In this document: positions 1-7,782 of the stretch, one piece after another
Position numbering within the stretch: position 1 is the stretch's first letter
Layout of the letters: every line of letters begins with the position of its first letter
NCBI GenBank assembly: GCA_017402445.1
Contig: JAFPME010000001.1
Location: 1 to 61,041, forward strand
From: Prevotella sp.
GTDB lineage: Bacteria; Bacteroidota; Bacteroidia; Bacteroidales; Bacteroidaceae
Reading direction: 5' to 3'
DNA: 61,041 nucleotides
Translations under genes and position numbers: made by a program
Notes under the pieces: model-generated
What the model saw: only the letters and a program-made list of their open reading frames with translations
Told to the model about the DNA's origin: nothing
The model's database searches: none

Positions 1-678
1 CTCCAAGCTCACAAAGCTCCTAAAAGCGGCTGGCGTATTTCTACTCAGGCTTTGGCCGATTTAGGACTAATTCAACAAGAAGCAGGCCTCGTAATTGAGA
101 AGCCTTTAATTGAGGATGGTGTTTCTTATGTTGCTGATGAAGAGCATTACACACAGGTCTTCAAAAGAATGACAGAGGTAAAGCACAGCTTGAAAATAGC
201 AACAGCAAATCTCAAGAACTTTAGCGTGACCGTTGAGAATGATGGCACAAATGAAACACTTCGTTTATGTGATTTCTTTCTGTCGCTTGTAGAGCGTGGA
301 GTTCACGTTCAGGTGATTTGCATGAAACCGTTTGGTTTTTACCTCTACACCAAGGAAAATTGTCCTCAACTTCTAGACAATTCTCTTTTCGAATTACGGT
401 ACAATGAGCACAACCATATGAAGATATTCATATTTGATGATGAGCGTGCGTACATCGGCTCAGCTAACATAACCAGTGCTGCCATTGGCAAACGTGCAAG
501 CGGGAACAGGAACCACGAAGCAGGAATGCTTGTGAGTGGGGCGAATATGATGAAGTCTCCACTACAACACTTTGAAAAGGTTTGGAATAGTCCTGACATT
601 CTCAAATCATCCTGGAAACGATTCGCCACAAAAGCAAAAGATTTAGATAAAGAACTCAAAGAGAAATTTGGCAGATGA
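1..678 (+). CDS. PLD-like (HKD) nuclease family protein, 5'-truncated
   Basis: The frame is open from the first base of the window, so the true start lies upstream and only the last 225 residues are seen. One phospholipase D signature is visible (HMKIFIFDDERAYIGSAN, i.e. HxK-x4-D followed by GSxN), in the second half of the visible part. Single-HKD proteins of this superfamily are usually phosphodiesterases or nucleases acting as dimers, and the domain also occurs at the end of restriction or helicase proteins; the missing N-terminus decides which. The visible N-terminal stretch resembles a small helical DNA-binding segment, but I cannot name it. The stop overlaps the start of the next gene (ATGA), so the two are translationally coupled. 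The segment is AT-richer than the ribF region beyond the tRNA, which suggests accessory DNA. Confidence 0.7.
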   Translation, partial: LQAHKAPKSGWRISTQALADLGLIQQEAGLVIEKPLIEDGVSYVADEEHYTQVFKRMTEVKHSLKIATANLKNFSVTVENDGTNETLRLCDFFLSLVERGVHVQVICMKPFGFYLYTKENCPQLLDNSLFELRYNEHNHMKIFIFDDERAYIGSANITSAAIGKRASGNRNHEAGMLVSGANMMKSPLQHFEKVWNSPDILKSSWKRFATKAKDLDKELKEKFGR

Positions 679-947
679 CAGATGTCGGAGATAATGTCGG
701 AGGTAATGTCGGAGGTCGAAATGCAACCAAGTTCACTGAAAGGCAGAAGAATATATTCAATCGGCTGATAGAGACTGGACAAATGAATGTCCTAGAAAAT
801 GTCCTAGACACATCAGCTTCGCTTGCAACGCATTTCAAAGTTGATGCGAGGACTATCCGCCGCGACCTAAGCGTTCTGCAAACCGAAGGCTTTATCCGTC
901 ACGATGGACCAGACAAGGGTGGACGCAGGGTGGATATAAAAGGATAA
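675..947 (+). CDS. small winged-helix (DeoR/HTH-type) DNA-binding protein
   Basis: 90 residues. The N-terminus is a glycine/asparagine repeat (DNVGGNVGG) encoded by tandem 12-bp DNA units containing AATGTCGGAGGT. The second half is a helix-turn-helix: residues about 50-75 (LATHFKVDARTIRRDLSVL) match the recognition helix of DeoR-like and HTH_11 winged helices, and RRDLSVLQTEGFIRHDG is the wing region. The same NVGxNVG linker plus winged helix is familiar as the C-terminal tail of Bacteroidota AlbA_2/divergent-AAA ATP-binding regulators; here it stands alone. The start overlaps the stop of the PLD-like gene by 4 bases, so the pair is probably one operon, with the HTH protein as regulator or DNA-targeting partner. 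It could also be the remnant of a larger regulator. Confidence 0.7.
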   Translation: MTDVGDNVGGNVGGRNATKFTERQKNIFNRLIETGQMNVLENVLDTSASLATHFKVDARTIRRDLSVLQTEGFIRHDGPDKGGRRVDIKG

Positions 948-1011
948 TTGAAAGTTTCATCAGAAAGCTTACTGGTATTACTGATATTACTGAATAATAT
1001 GCCGAAAATGA

Positions 1012-1123
1012 TTTGCGAACAAAAATAATGGGATTTGCGAACAAAATGAGTGAATCAATTATTGCAGAAAGATTATATTGGTGTTCACGAAATGCAATTT
1101 TGTTCGCAAATTGTTCGCAAAAC
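1012..1123. repeat. inverted pair of TTTGCGAACAAAA repeats
   Basis: TTTGCGAACAAAA occurs at 1012-1024 and 1034-1046, and its reverse complement core (TTGTTCGCAAA) occurs twice at 1098-1110 and 1111-1123. The two direct copies on each side face each other across about 50 bases. No ORF explains it. It could be an operator for the upstream HTH protein or a structured 3' region. Confidence 0.7.
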
Positions 1124-1170
1124 AAAGAAAAAGGAGCTACATTTTTGATGTAACTCCTTGATTTTCAGTG

Positions 1171-1244
1171 TGGACCAGCCAGGGCTTGAACCTGGGACCT
1201 CCAGATTATGAGTCTGTTGCTCTAACCAACTGAGCTACAAGTCC
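1171..1244 (-). tRNA. tRNA with CAT anticodon (Met elongator or Ile2)
   Basis: Read on the minus strand: acceptor GGACTTG pairing with CTGGTCC (one mismatch), D-arm TAGCTCAGTTGGTTAGAGCA, anticodon loop CTCATAA, and a T-arm with GGTTCAAGCC. The discriminator is A and CCA is not encoded. CAT serves both elongator Met and lysidine-modified Ile2, and I cannot separate the two by eye. Confidence 0.9.
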
Positions 1245-1275
1245 GTTGAAATAGGTGTTTTGTCTATTTCGGCTG

Positions 1276-1307
1276 CAAAGATACGAGGTTTCGTGCAAAT
1301 ATGCAAA
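1276..1307 (-). promoter_or_regulatory. tRNA promoter, -33/-7 Bacteroidota type
   Basis: On the minus strand, TTTG (1304-1307), 20 bases, then TATCTTTG (1276-1283), about 30 bases upstream of the tRNA 5' end. This matches the primary sigma consensus of the phylum. Confidence 0.7.
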
Positions 1308-1337
1308 TAATTTGGTTAAAAAATCAAGGAAAAAGCG

Positions 1338-1345
1338 TACCTTTG
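1338..1345 (+). promoter_or_regulatory. -7 element upstream of ribF
   Basis: TACCTTTG, with a TTTG about 23 bases further upstream (a slightly long spacer). Transcription would begin near 1351, leaving a leader of about 70 bases before ribF. Confidence 0.55.
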
Positions 1346-1350
1346 CAGGC

Positions 1351-1407
1351 ATGAAAGAAAACATGAAGTCATTAGGAACGCAGTTTTCGAAAAAAGACCG
1401 TTGTTGA
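1351..1407 (+). CDS. possible 18-residue leader ORF ahead of ribF
   Basis: An ATG lies 5 bases after the -7 element and opens an 18-codon frame ending in TGA, 15 bases before the ribF start. It encodes a basic, serine/lysine-rich peptide ending in two cysteines. It would be nearly leaderless. There is no homology evidence; it may be a chance ORF in the ribF leader or an upstream ORF that tunes ribF translation. Confidence 0.25.
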   Translation: MKENMKSLGTQFSKKDRC

Positions 1408-1422
1408 TTCTTTAGAACCGTT

Positions 1423-2430
1423 ATGGAAATTATCTACCTGAATAAGTCTCTGGAGAATGTGGAGCTCCCGCCCTGCGCGGCTACTATCGGATTCTTCGAC
1501 GGAGTCCATCGCGGTCACCAGTATCTGCTGAACCGTGTTGCCGCCGATGCACACAGTCACGGCCTCGCCTCGATGGTCATTACCTTCGGCGAGCATCCCC
1601 GTCAGGTGCTACAGTCCGATTACCGTCCGCATCTGCTCACTACACCTGAAGAGCGTCTCTCCCTGTTGTCCACGACAGGAGTTGACTGTTGCGTGGTGCT
1701 GCCCTTTGATCTTGAAATGGCATCTCTCTCAGCCCGTTCGTTCATGGACACGGTGTTGAAGCAGACGTTGCATGTGGAACGCCTTCACATTGGTTACGAT
1801 CACCACTTCGGCCACGATCGTAGTGAAGGTTTCGAGCAATATGTAGGCTACGGTCGTGACCTTGGCATCACCGTTGTACATGAGGAAGGGCTGCGCCTGT
1901 CAGCTTTCATGAACCAGATACCAGCTAATCTCAGCGGGGAGACGGCCGTCAGTTCTTCGTTGGTGCGCCGTCTGTTGAGTGAAGGACTCGTCGACGAAGC
2001 CGCTGTTTTGCTTGGCCGCTTCTACGACATCACGGGACGTGTGGTGGGAGGAGCGCATGAAGGACGTCAGCTTGGTTACCCCACAGCCAATCTGGATTTG
2101 TGCTGCAGTTCCAAACTGGTGCCTTCGGCAGGTGTCTACGCTGTTCTCGTACAGAACGGCCAGCCTGCCATGATGAATATCGGCACGCGCCCCACTTACG
2201 GCGAAGGCCATCCGCAGACGCTCGAAGTGCATATCCTGAATTTTTCAGCCGATCTCTATGGCCAGCAGCTCACCGTGCACTTCGTGAGTCGGCTGCGCGG
2301 CGAACGCCGTTTCGACAGTCCGTCTGCACTGGCCGAGCAGCTCTGCGCCGATGCCCACGAGACCTCCCGAAGGTTGCGGGTGGCTTCCCCACTATTTCCC
2401 AGAACATCAATACCAATAAACAATGATTAA
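1423..2430 (+). CDS. ribF: bifunctional riboflavin kinase / FAD synthetase
   Basis: 335 residues, the usual RibF length. It phosphorylates riboflavin to FMN and adenylylates FMN to FAD in the cytoplasm. The N-terminal FMN adenylyltransferase half shows the nucleotidyltransferase HxGH-type motif GFFDGVHRGH (residues about 23-32). The C-terminal riboflavin kinase half starts near residue 195 and shows LGYPTANLDL (PTAN motif) and NIGTRPTYG. The chosen ATG gives the conserved start with no upstream extension. Its stop overlaps the start of the CPBP gene by 8 bases, so the two are co-transcribed. Function is secure from the motifs. Confidence 0.96.
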   Translation: MEIIYLNKSLENVELPPCAATIGFFDGVHRGHQYLLNRVAADAHSHGLASMVITFGEHPRQVLQSDYRPHLLTTPEERLSLLSTTGVDCCVVLPFDLEMASLSARSFMDTVLKQTLHVERLHIGYDHHFGHDRSEGFEQYVGYGRDLGITVVHEEGLRLSAFMNQIPANLSGETAVSSSLVRRLLSEGLVDEAAVLLGRFYDITGRVVGGAHEGRQLGYPTANLDLCCSSKLVPSAGVYAVLVQNGQPAMMNIGTRPTYGEGHPQTLEVHILNFSADLYGQQLTVHFVSRLRGERRFDSPSALAEQLCADAHETSRRLRVASPLFPRTSIPINND

Positions 2431-3223
2431 GAAAATACTCACATACGTCATTATGTTCTTCATGCTTCAAATGGTCATCACGTCGGTCGTGGTGGTCGGA
2501 GGCATTGCGATTAACGGTGGCGAACAGAAAGAAATGACAGGAACGCAGATGGTCGTCGTCCAATGTATATTCGGATTTGCCTGTCTGCTATGGTTCCTAT
2601 GGCGCAAGTGGACACCCATATCCCCCCATTTCTTGAAAACAAAGCCGTACACCCTGCTTGCCTGGTGCGTTATCGCAGCTCTCGGAACACTTGTTCCGTC
2701 TATGTGGCTACAGGAGTGTATCGACTTCTTACCCGATATATCCAGCAGCAGTCTTCTGAAGATGATGGACAGCCATTTGGGCTACTTCACCATCGCTGTA
2801 CTCACGCCCGTGGCAGAAGAAATTGTCTTCAGAGGTGCCATTCTCAGGGTGCTGCTCGATGAACAAGAGCGGCGTAACGGCAGCCTCACCACCAAAGGCA
2901 TGTGGCTGGCTATAGCTATTTCTGCCCTTATCTTCGGCGTCGTCCACCTGAACCCTGCCCAGATACCCCATGCGTTCCTCATCGGCCTGCTCCTCGGCTG
3001 GGTTTATGCCCGCACGCGAAGCATCATTCCCGGTACAGTCATCCACATCGTGAACAACACGGCAACCTATCTGTTGGCCGTAGCCTACATCAACACGCCG
3101 GACATCACGCTGTCGCAGATTCTCGGTGGCTCACAGAAATATGTGTGGATGTCGCTGTTGTTCTCGCTATGTCTGCTCTTGCCCGCACTTTTCCAACTGA
3201 ACCTTCGCATGCGAAAACAATAA
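2423..3223 (+). CDS. CPBP family intramembrane glutamic endopeptidase
   Basis: 266 residues with an N-terminal membrane segment (residues 5-28) and several further hydrophobic helices. The CPBP (CAAX protease and bacteriocin-processing, Abi) motifs are in order: EEIVFRG (residues about 131-137, the catalytic glutamates and arginine), FGVVHL (about 171-176) and HIVNN near residue 208. Members are membrane proteases; the substrate of this one is unknown. It starts within the last codons of ribF and is followed 10 bases later by the flippase gene, so it sits mid-operon. Conservation of all three motifs argues for an active enzyme. Confidence 0.9.
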   Translation: MIKKILTYVIMFFMLQMVITSVVVVGGIAINGGEQKEMTGTQMVVVQCIFGFACLLWFLWRKWTPISPHFLKTKPYTLLAWCVIAALGTLVPSMWLQECIDFLPDISSSSLLKMMDSHLGYFTIAVLTPVAEEIVFRGAILRVLLDEQERRNGSLTTKGMWLAIAISALIFGVVHLNPAQIPHAFLIGLLLGWVYARTRSIIPGTVIHIVNNTATYLLAVAYINTPDITLSQILGGSQKYVWMSLLFSLCLLLPALFQLNLRMRKQ

Positions 3224-3233
3224 GAAACAAGTT

Positions 3234-4727
3234 ATGGCAAACCTGAAGTCACTCGTCAAAGACACAGCCATCTATGGGCTTTCGAGCATTGTTGCCCGTT
3301 TCATCAACTATTTTCTGGTGCCTATCCAGACCAAGGGCTTCAGTGCCTCGGGCGGTCAGTACGGCATCATCACCAACGTCTATGCCTATGTATCGCTGCT
3401 CATCATCCTGCTGACCTACGGCATGGAGACCACCTTCTTCCGCTTCATGAGCAAGGAGGGTGAAGATCCCGACCGCATCTACTCCACGACGTTGCGTATG
3501 GTGGGCACCACGTCGCTCATCTTCGCTGCCGTCATCAGCTGTTTCATCCACCCCATCGCGACAGCCATGGGCTATGCCGACCATCCTGAGTACATCTGGG
3601 TGATGTTTGTCACCATAGCCATCGATGCCTTCGTCGCCATCCCGATGGCTTATCTGCGCTATCTCCATAAGCCATTCAAGTTTGCAACGATTCAGATCTG
3701 CAACATCGCTCTGAACATCATCCTGAATATTCTTTATCTGATTGTGCTGCCAGCGCTGCATCTGAATCCTTTCGGCATCTACGACAGCAACTTCACGCTC
3801 GAAGTGGTGTGGGTCTTCTACATCAACATCTTCTGTTCGTTCGTGAAGATGCTCCTCCTGTCAAAGGAGCTCAAGGGCATCCGTCTCGGATTCGACCGTT
3901 CTGCCTGCAAGCGAATGTTGAGCTATGCCTGGCCGCTGCTTGTCATGGGACTGGCCGGACAGCTCAATCAGGCGGCTTCGCAGATTCTCTTCCCTTACTT
4001 CTACGATGGGACGCCCGACGAGGCGAACGCTCAGCTCGGCATCTACGGAGCCTGCATCAAGATAGCCATGATCATGGTTATGATCACGCAGGCCTTCCGC
4101 TATGCCTACGAGCCCTTCGTCTTCGGAAAGAGTAACGACAAGGACAGCAAGCAAACCTATGCGCAGTCCATGAAGTTCTTCATCATCTTCACGCTGCTGG
4201 CCTTCCTCGCCGTCATTGCATACATGAATGTGGTGCGTTATCTCATCGACGAGAGCTACTGGGAAGGTCTGCGCGTGGTGCCCATCGTCATGGCTGCGGA
4301 GATCATGTTCGGCATCTTCTTCAATCTGTCGTTCTGGTACAAGCTCACCGACCGCACCATCTGGGGAGCCTATTTCTCTGGTATCGGCGCCGTGGTGCTC
4401 ATCGTCATCGATATTCTGCTGATTCCGCGCTTCAGCTACATGGCCTGTGCCTGGGCCGGACTGGCAGCCTACGGCGTGTCGATGGTCATCAGCTACATAG
4501 CTGGGCAGAAGTACTATCCCATTGACTACCCCATCAAGGACATCTGCCTCTATTTCCTTCTGGCCGCCTTCATCTACTTCTGGATGACAGTCACCAACCG
4601 CCACTTCTCCTTCTGGCCTGCGTTGGTAATCAATACAGGCTGGCTGCTCTGCTTCCTGCTGTACATCATCAGGAAAGACATGCCCCTGAGCGGACTGCCA
4701 TTCATTGGTAAATACTTTCGGAAGTGA
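3234..4727 (+). CDS. polysaccharide flippase (Wzx/MATE-like, oligosaccharide export)
   Basis: 497 residues, almost entirely hydrophobic, with about 12-14 predicted membrane helices and the N-terminal pattern DTAIYGLSSIVARFINYFLV typical of Wzx/MurJ-type polysaccharide transporters of the MOP superfamily. Such proteins flip undecaprenyl-linked oligosaccharides across the inner membrane. There is no neighbouring glycosyltransferase cluster, so the substrate (O-antigen, capsule or a cell-wall precursor) is not indicated. It lies 10 bases downstream of the CPBP gene and 34 bases upstream of the S46 peptidase, consistent with a ribF-led operon. Confidence 0.85.
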   Translation: MANLKSLVKDTAIYGLSSIVARFINYFLVPIQTKGFSASGGQYGIITNVYAYVSLLIILLTYGMETTFFRFMSKEGEDPDRIYSTTLRMVGTTSLIFAAVISCFIHPIATAMGYADHPEYIWVMFVTIAIDAFVAIPMAYLRYLHKPFKFATIQICNIALNIILNILYLIVLPALHLNPFGIYDSNFTLEVVWVFYINIFCSFVKMLLLSKELKGIRLGFDRSACKRMLSYAWPLLVMGLAGQLNQAASQILFPYFYDGTPDEANAQLGIYGACIKIAMIMVMITQAFRYAYEPFVFGKSNDKDSKQTYAQSMKFFIIFTLLAFLAVIAYMNVVRYLIDESYWEGLRVVPIVMAAEIMFGIFFNLSFWYKLTDRTIWGAYFSGIGAVVLIVIDILLIPRFSYMACAWAGLAAYGVSMVISYIAGQKYYPIDYPIKDICLYFLLAAFIYFWMTVTNRHFSFWPALVINTGWLLCFLLYIIRKDMPLSGLPFIGKYFRK

Positions 4728-4761
4728 AACAATTTTATCAATCATAAAACAACAGCACATT

Positions 4762-6897
4762 ATGAAAAAAGTATTTTCAGCGCTACTGCCGCTTTTTCTT
4801 TTCGCGTCGATGCCGCACCAGCTGCACGCCGACGAAGGCATGTGGACGCTTTACAATCTGCCGCAGGCCGTCTACGAGCAAATGAAGGCCGAGGGCTTCG
4901 AGATGCCCTATGCCGACCTGTATGAAAGTCAGAACGCCATCAAGAACTGCGTGGTGAACTTCTCTGGCTACTGCTCGGGCGTCGTCGTCTCGCCCGACGG
5001 CCTTGTCTTCACCAACCACCACTGCGGTTTCGAGGCCATTCGCTCGCACTCCACCGTAGAGCACGACTACATGCTCAACGGCTTCTGCGCACAGAGCTAC
5101 GCCGAGGAGCTGCCCAACAAGAACATGTTCGTCAGTTTCATGCGCTCGCAGAAGGACATCACCGAGCAGCTCAAGGCCCTGGCCAAGAAACAGAGCGTGG
5201 CCGACAACGACTGGAATGAGCTCATCGACTCCCTGCAGACAGCCATGAACGACAGCGTGAAGAAAATCGACAAGACGCTCCATGTGGAGATCGACGCTTT
5301 CTACGAGGGCAATTCCTACTATGCCACCACCTATCAGCGCTTCAACGACCTGCGTCTGGTCTTTGCCATTCCCAAGTCGATGGGTAAGTTCGGAGGCGAC
5401 ACCGACAACTGGATGTGGCCGCGACAGACGTGCGACTTCTCCGTCTTCCGCATCTATGTGGACCCGAAGACCAACGGACCGGCCGACTATTCGCCCGATA
5501 ACGTGCCCTATCACCCGCAGTCGTGGGCACCTGTTTCGATGGAAGGCTACAAGGACGGCGACTTTTCGATGACCATCGGTTACCCCGGCAGCACCAACCG
5601 TTACCTCTCCAGCTATGGCATCAAGGAGATGCGCGATGCTGAAAACACCACACGTGTGCAGGTCCGTGGCATCAAGCAGGAGGTCATGAAGCGCCACATG
5701 GACGCCTCCGAGGCCGTGCGCATCAAGTACGACTCGAAGTTTGCACAGAGTGCCAACTACTGGAAGAACTCCATGGGCATGAACAAGTGCATCGACTCCA
5801 TCGGCATCATCCGCCAGAAAGAGCAGTACGAACAGCGCATCAAGGCATGGATGGACACCACAACCACGGCTTCCTACCTGAAGAAACAGCTTGACTTCGC
5901 CAAACTGAAGCAGCTCTACGCCGACCGCTTCGAAGACCTTCGCGCGTTCTATTATTACTATGAGACCTTCCGCCGCACCAACGAGCTCGTCACACGAGCC
6001 ATGCGCGCCAACAGCGGCATGGAGCTGAAAGGCCCCGAGGACAAGCCCAAGAAGCAGTATTTCGAGTTCAAGGACAACAGCGACGAGTGGGACGAAGCGC
6101 TCGACAAGGAGGTTCTGGCCGTGCTCTTGAAGAACTACCGTGAGAAGGTGGATGCGAAATACCTGCCCGACTTCTACAAGACCATCGACAAGAAGTTCAA
6201 AGGAGACTACACGAAATACGTCAACGCTCTCTACAAGAAGTCGTTCCTCATGAAGGGAAAGAAAATCTACCCCGGAAAGAAAAGCTACACGAAGGACCTC
6301 GGTGTGCAGATGGGCATCGATCTCATGGCCACAGCCGGCATCATGCAGGAAGCACTCATGAAGTCGACAGAGCTCATCAGCGAACAGGAAAAGTACCTGT
6401 GCGCCGCCAAGCTGCTCATGGACATGGACCAGCCCCACTACTCCGACGCCAACTTCACCATGCGTCTCTCCTACGGACAGGTGGGTGAGTACCTGCTCAA
6501 CGGTGCTCCCTCGGGCTATTACACCACCGCAGAAAGCATGGTGGAGAAGATGAACCGCGCGGCCGAGATTCCCGACTACTTCGCCGAGCCCATTATGCAC
6601 GAACTGCTGGGCGCACGCGACTTCGGAAAGTACACCGACCCCGTGACCAAGAAGATGCAGCTCTGCTTCCTCACCAACAACGACATCACAGGCGGAAACT
6701 CCGGTTCGCCCATGTTCGACGGCAAGGGACGCCTCATCGGACTGGCCTTCGACGGCAACTGGGACAGCCTTTCGAGCGACATCTTCTTCGACCGTCAGCT
6801 GGCACGCTGCATCGGTGTTGACATTCGCTATGTCCTCTTCATGATGGACAAGTGGGGACACGCCGACCGTCTGCTGCGCGAAATCAACGCCAGATAG
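4762..6897 (+). CDS. S46 family dipeptidyl-peptidase (DPP7-like)
   Basis: 711 residues from the ATG that opens a signal peptide (MKKVFSALLPLFLFASMPHQ); an upstream ATG in frame at 4705 would mask it. S46 enzymes are periplasmic serine exopeptidases that remove dipeptides from peptides in asaccharolytic and rumen/gut Bacteroidota. The chymotrypsin-like halves are evident: SGVVVSPDGLVFTNHHC carries the catalytic histidine and GGNSGSPMFD the nucleophile serine. Eighteen residues after that serine is glycine (AFDGNW). In the family this site is Gly in DPP7 (hydrophobic P1) and Arg in DPP11 (Asp/Glu P1), so DPP7-like specificity is inferred. A terminator follows 48 bases after the stop. Confidence 0.93.
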   Translation: MKKVFSALLPLFLFASMPHQLHADEGMWTLYNLPQAVYEQMKAEGFEMPYADLYESQNAIKNCVVNFSGYCSGVVVSPDGLVFTNHHCGFEAIRSHSTVEHDYMLNGFCAQSYAEELPNKNMFVSFMRSQKDITEQLKALAKKQSVADNDWNELIDSLQTAMNDSVKKIDKTLHVEIDAFYEGNSYYATTYQRFNDLRLVFAIPKSMGKFGGDTDNWMWPRQTCDFSVFRIYVDPKTNGPADYSPDNVPYHPQSWAPVSMEGYKDGDFSMTIGYPGSTNRYLSSYGIKEMRDAENTTRVQVRGIKQEVMKRHMDASEAVRIKYDSKFAQSANYWKNSMGMNKCIDSIGIIRQKEQYEQRIKAWMDTTTTASYLKKQLDFAKLKQLYADRFEDLRAFYYYYETFRRTNELVTRAMRANSGMELKGPEDKPKKQYFEFKDNSDEWDEALDKEVLAVLLKNYREKVDAKYLPDFYKTIDKKFKGDYTKYVNALYKKSFLMKGKKIYPGKKSYTKDLGVQMGIDLMATAGIMQEALMKSTELISEQEKYLCAAKLLMDMDQPHYSDANFTMRLSYGQVGEYLLNGAPSGYYTTAESMVEKMNRAAEIPDYFAEPIMHELLGARDFGKYTDPVTKKMQLCFLTNNDITGGNSGSPMFDGKGRLIGLAFDGNWDSLSSDIFFDRQLARCIGVDIRYVLFMMDKWGHADRLLREINAR

Positions 6898-6944
6898 GCT
6901 ATCGGGAACGCTACCTCGTTCTTTTTGGCTAAACAAGAATCCCA

Positions 6945-6989
6945 AAGGCTGGTGACGGAGCGACTCCGCTCGCCAGCCTTCGTTTTTTT
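6945..6989 (+). terminator. rho-independent terminator after the S46 gene
   Basis: AAGGCTGG (6945-6952) pairs with CCAGCCTT (6973-6980), with an inner GGAG/CTCC stem, followed by CG and seven T. It closes the ribF operon. Confidence 0.85.
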
Positions 6990-7204
6990 ACGGACGATGC
7001 AGCGAAAGCCGGTGGAAAAACTGAGCTGACGACCCATGCGCCGTAGTCGGGTTTCACATCGTCAAGCAAATGCATGTAGCGGCAGCCTGATTCCACTAAA
7101 AGCATTGCCGAACCGCCAGCGCACTCCTCCATCATAGGATGCCGTCACCGGGTGACAGGGCCTGTTGCCGCTGACGACAAGCGATGGAAACAGTTCTGAA
7201 TTCT

Positions 7205-7554
7205 TTTGACAAAAAGTCCGAAAAAGTGCTCTGAGATTCGATTATTCTGAAATAAAAATCCTGCGGCCGCAAATGCGCGAATTTTGAGAGTTTTCTAAAA
7301 CATTGGAAACAAAGCACTTGTATTTTCTTTACATTTTTGGCGCTTGCAAAATGGCCCATTTTACACTTCAAAACGGCCCATTTTACTTTCCCAAATGAAT
7401 CATTTTGCCGAGCAGAATGGCCCATTTTGCGATGTAAAATGAGCCATTTTGAAAATGAAGAAAAATTTTTCTCGATTTTTGTCCGGTTCTTTTACCAAAA
7501 CAACGGCTTTCGTCTTCCTAGAATGAAAAAATAAGTCGACAGGATTTTTTGGTA
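7205..7554 (+). repeat. interspersed 22-bp-unit element, copy A
   Basis: About 350 bp, related to 14115-14467 and 40474-40845 (inverted). Order: GACAAAAAGTCCG at 7208; an AAATAAAAATC block; a TTCTAAAAC-TTGGAAACA block; CTTTACATTTTT; then five units starting at 7347, 7369, 7391, 7413 and 7435, an exact 22-base period. The unit core is CAAAAYGGCCCATTTTG plus about five variable bases. The tail ends in AGGATTTTTTGGTAA (7541-7554). No credible protein is encoded. Confidence 0.85.
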
Positions 7555-7675
7555 AAAAATGTTTATAAAGCATGGGGTTCCGGTTGCGGTAATACCGCAA
7601 CACACTGGACTGGAGGAAGTGCTTCGTGCAGGTTGAATCAGACTCTCACCCTCGGGTGAGCAAGAAGGGGGCCGG
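7555..7675 (+). repeat. structured module joined to copy A, repeated at the window end
   Basis: Directly follows the GGTAA end of copy A. It contains TTTATAAAGCATG, a hairpin GTTGCGGTAATACCGCAAC, CTGGACTGGAGGAAGTGC, TTCGTGCAGG and a palindrome CTCACCCTCGGGTGAG (7644-7659). It is nearly the same as the reverse complement of 60908-61022. Copies B and C lack it. Confidence 0.85.
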
Positions 7676-7774
7676 TAACGTTGCCTGTCGCGCGATATGA
7701 ATCATAATGATGCCTTTCTACTAATAATCTATAAAAGGTTGAGTCTGTCTAAACCATATTCTTTCAAAAAGTTG

Positions 7775-7782
7775 TACCTTTG
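7775..7782 (+). promoter_or_regulatory. -7 element with a long leader before the LytTR gene
   Basis: TACCTTTG; no clear TTTG at the -33 position. Transcription from here would give an untranslated leader of about 250 bases (7789-8037) ahead of the regulator gene. That stretch holds no ORF I trust and one CGGGC/GCCCG hairpin near 7910-7930. Confidence 0.45.

Noticed and set aside
4783-6945. 720-residue ORF antisense to the S46 gene
   Set aside because: It mirrors a well-supported gene with clear motifs; its translation is low-complexity Val/His/Leu-rich with no domain. It is a by-product of codon bias in GC-rich DNA.
7347-7456. CRISPR array
   Set aside because: The period is 22 bases, with a 16-17-base near-palindromic core and only about five variable bases between cores. 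There is no room for spacers and no cas gene is near.
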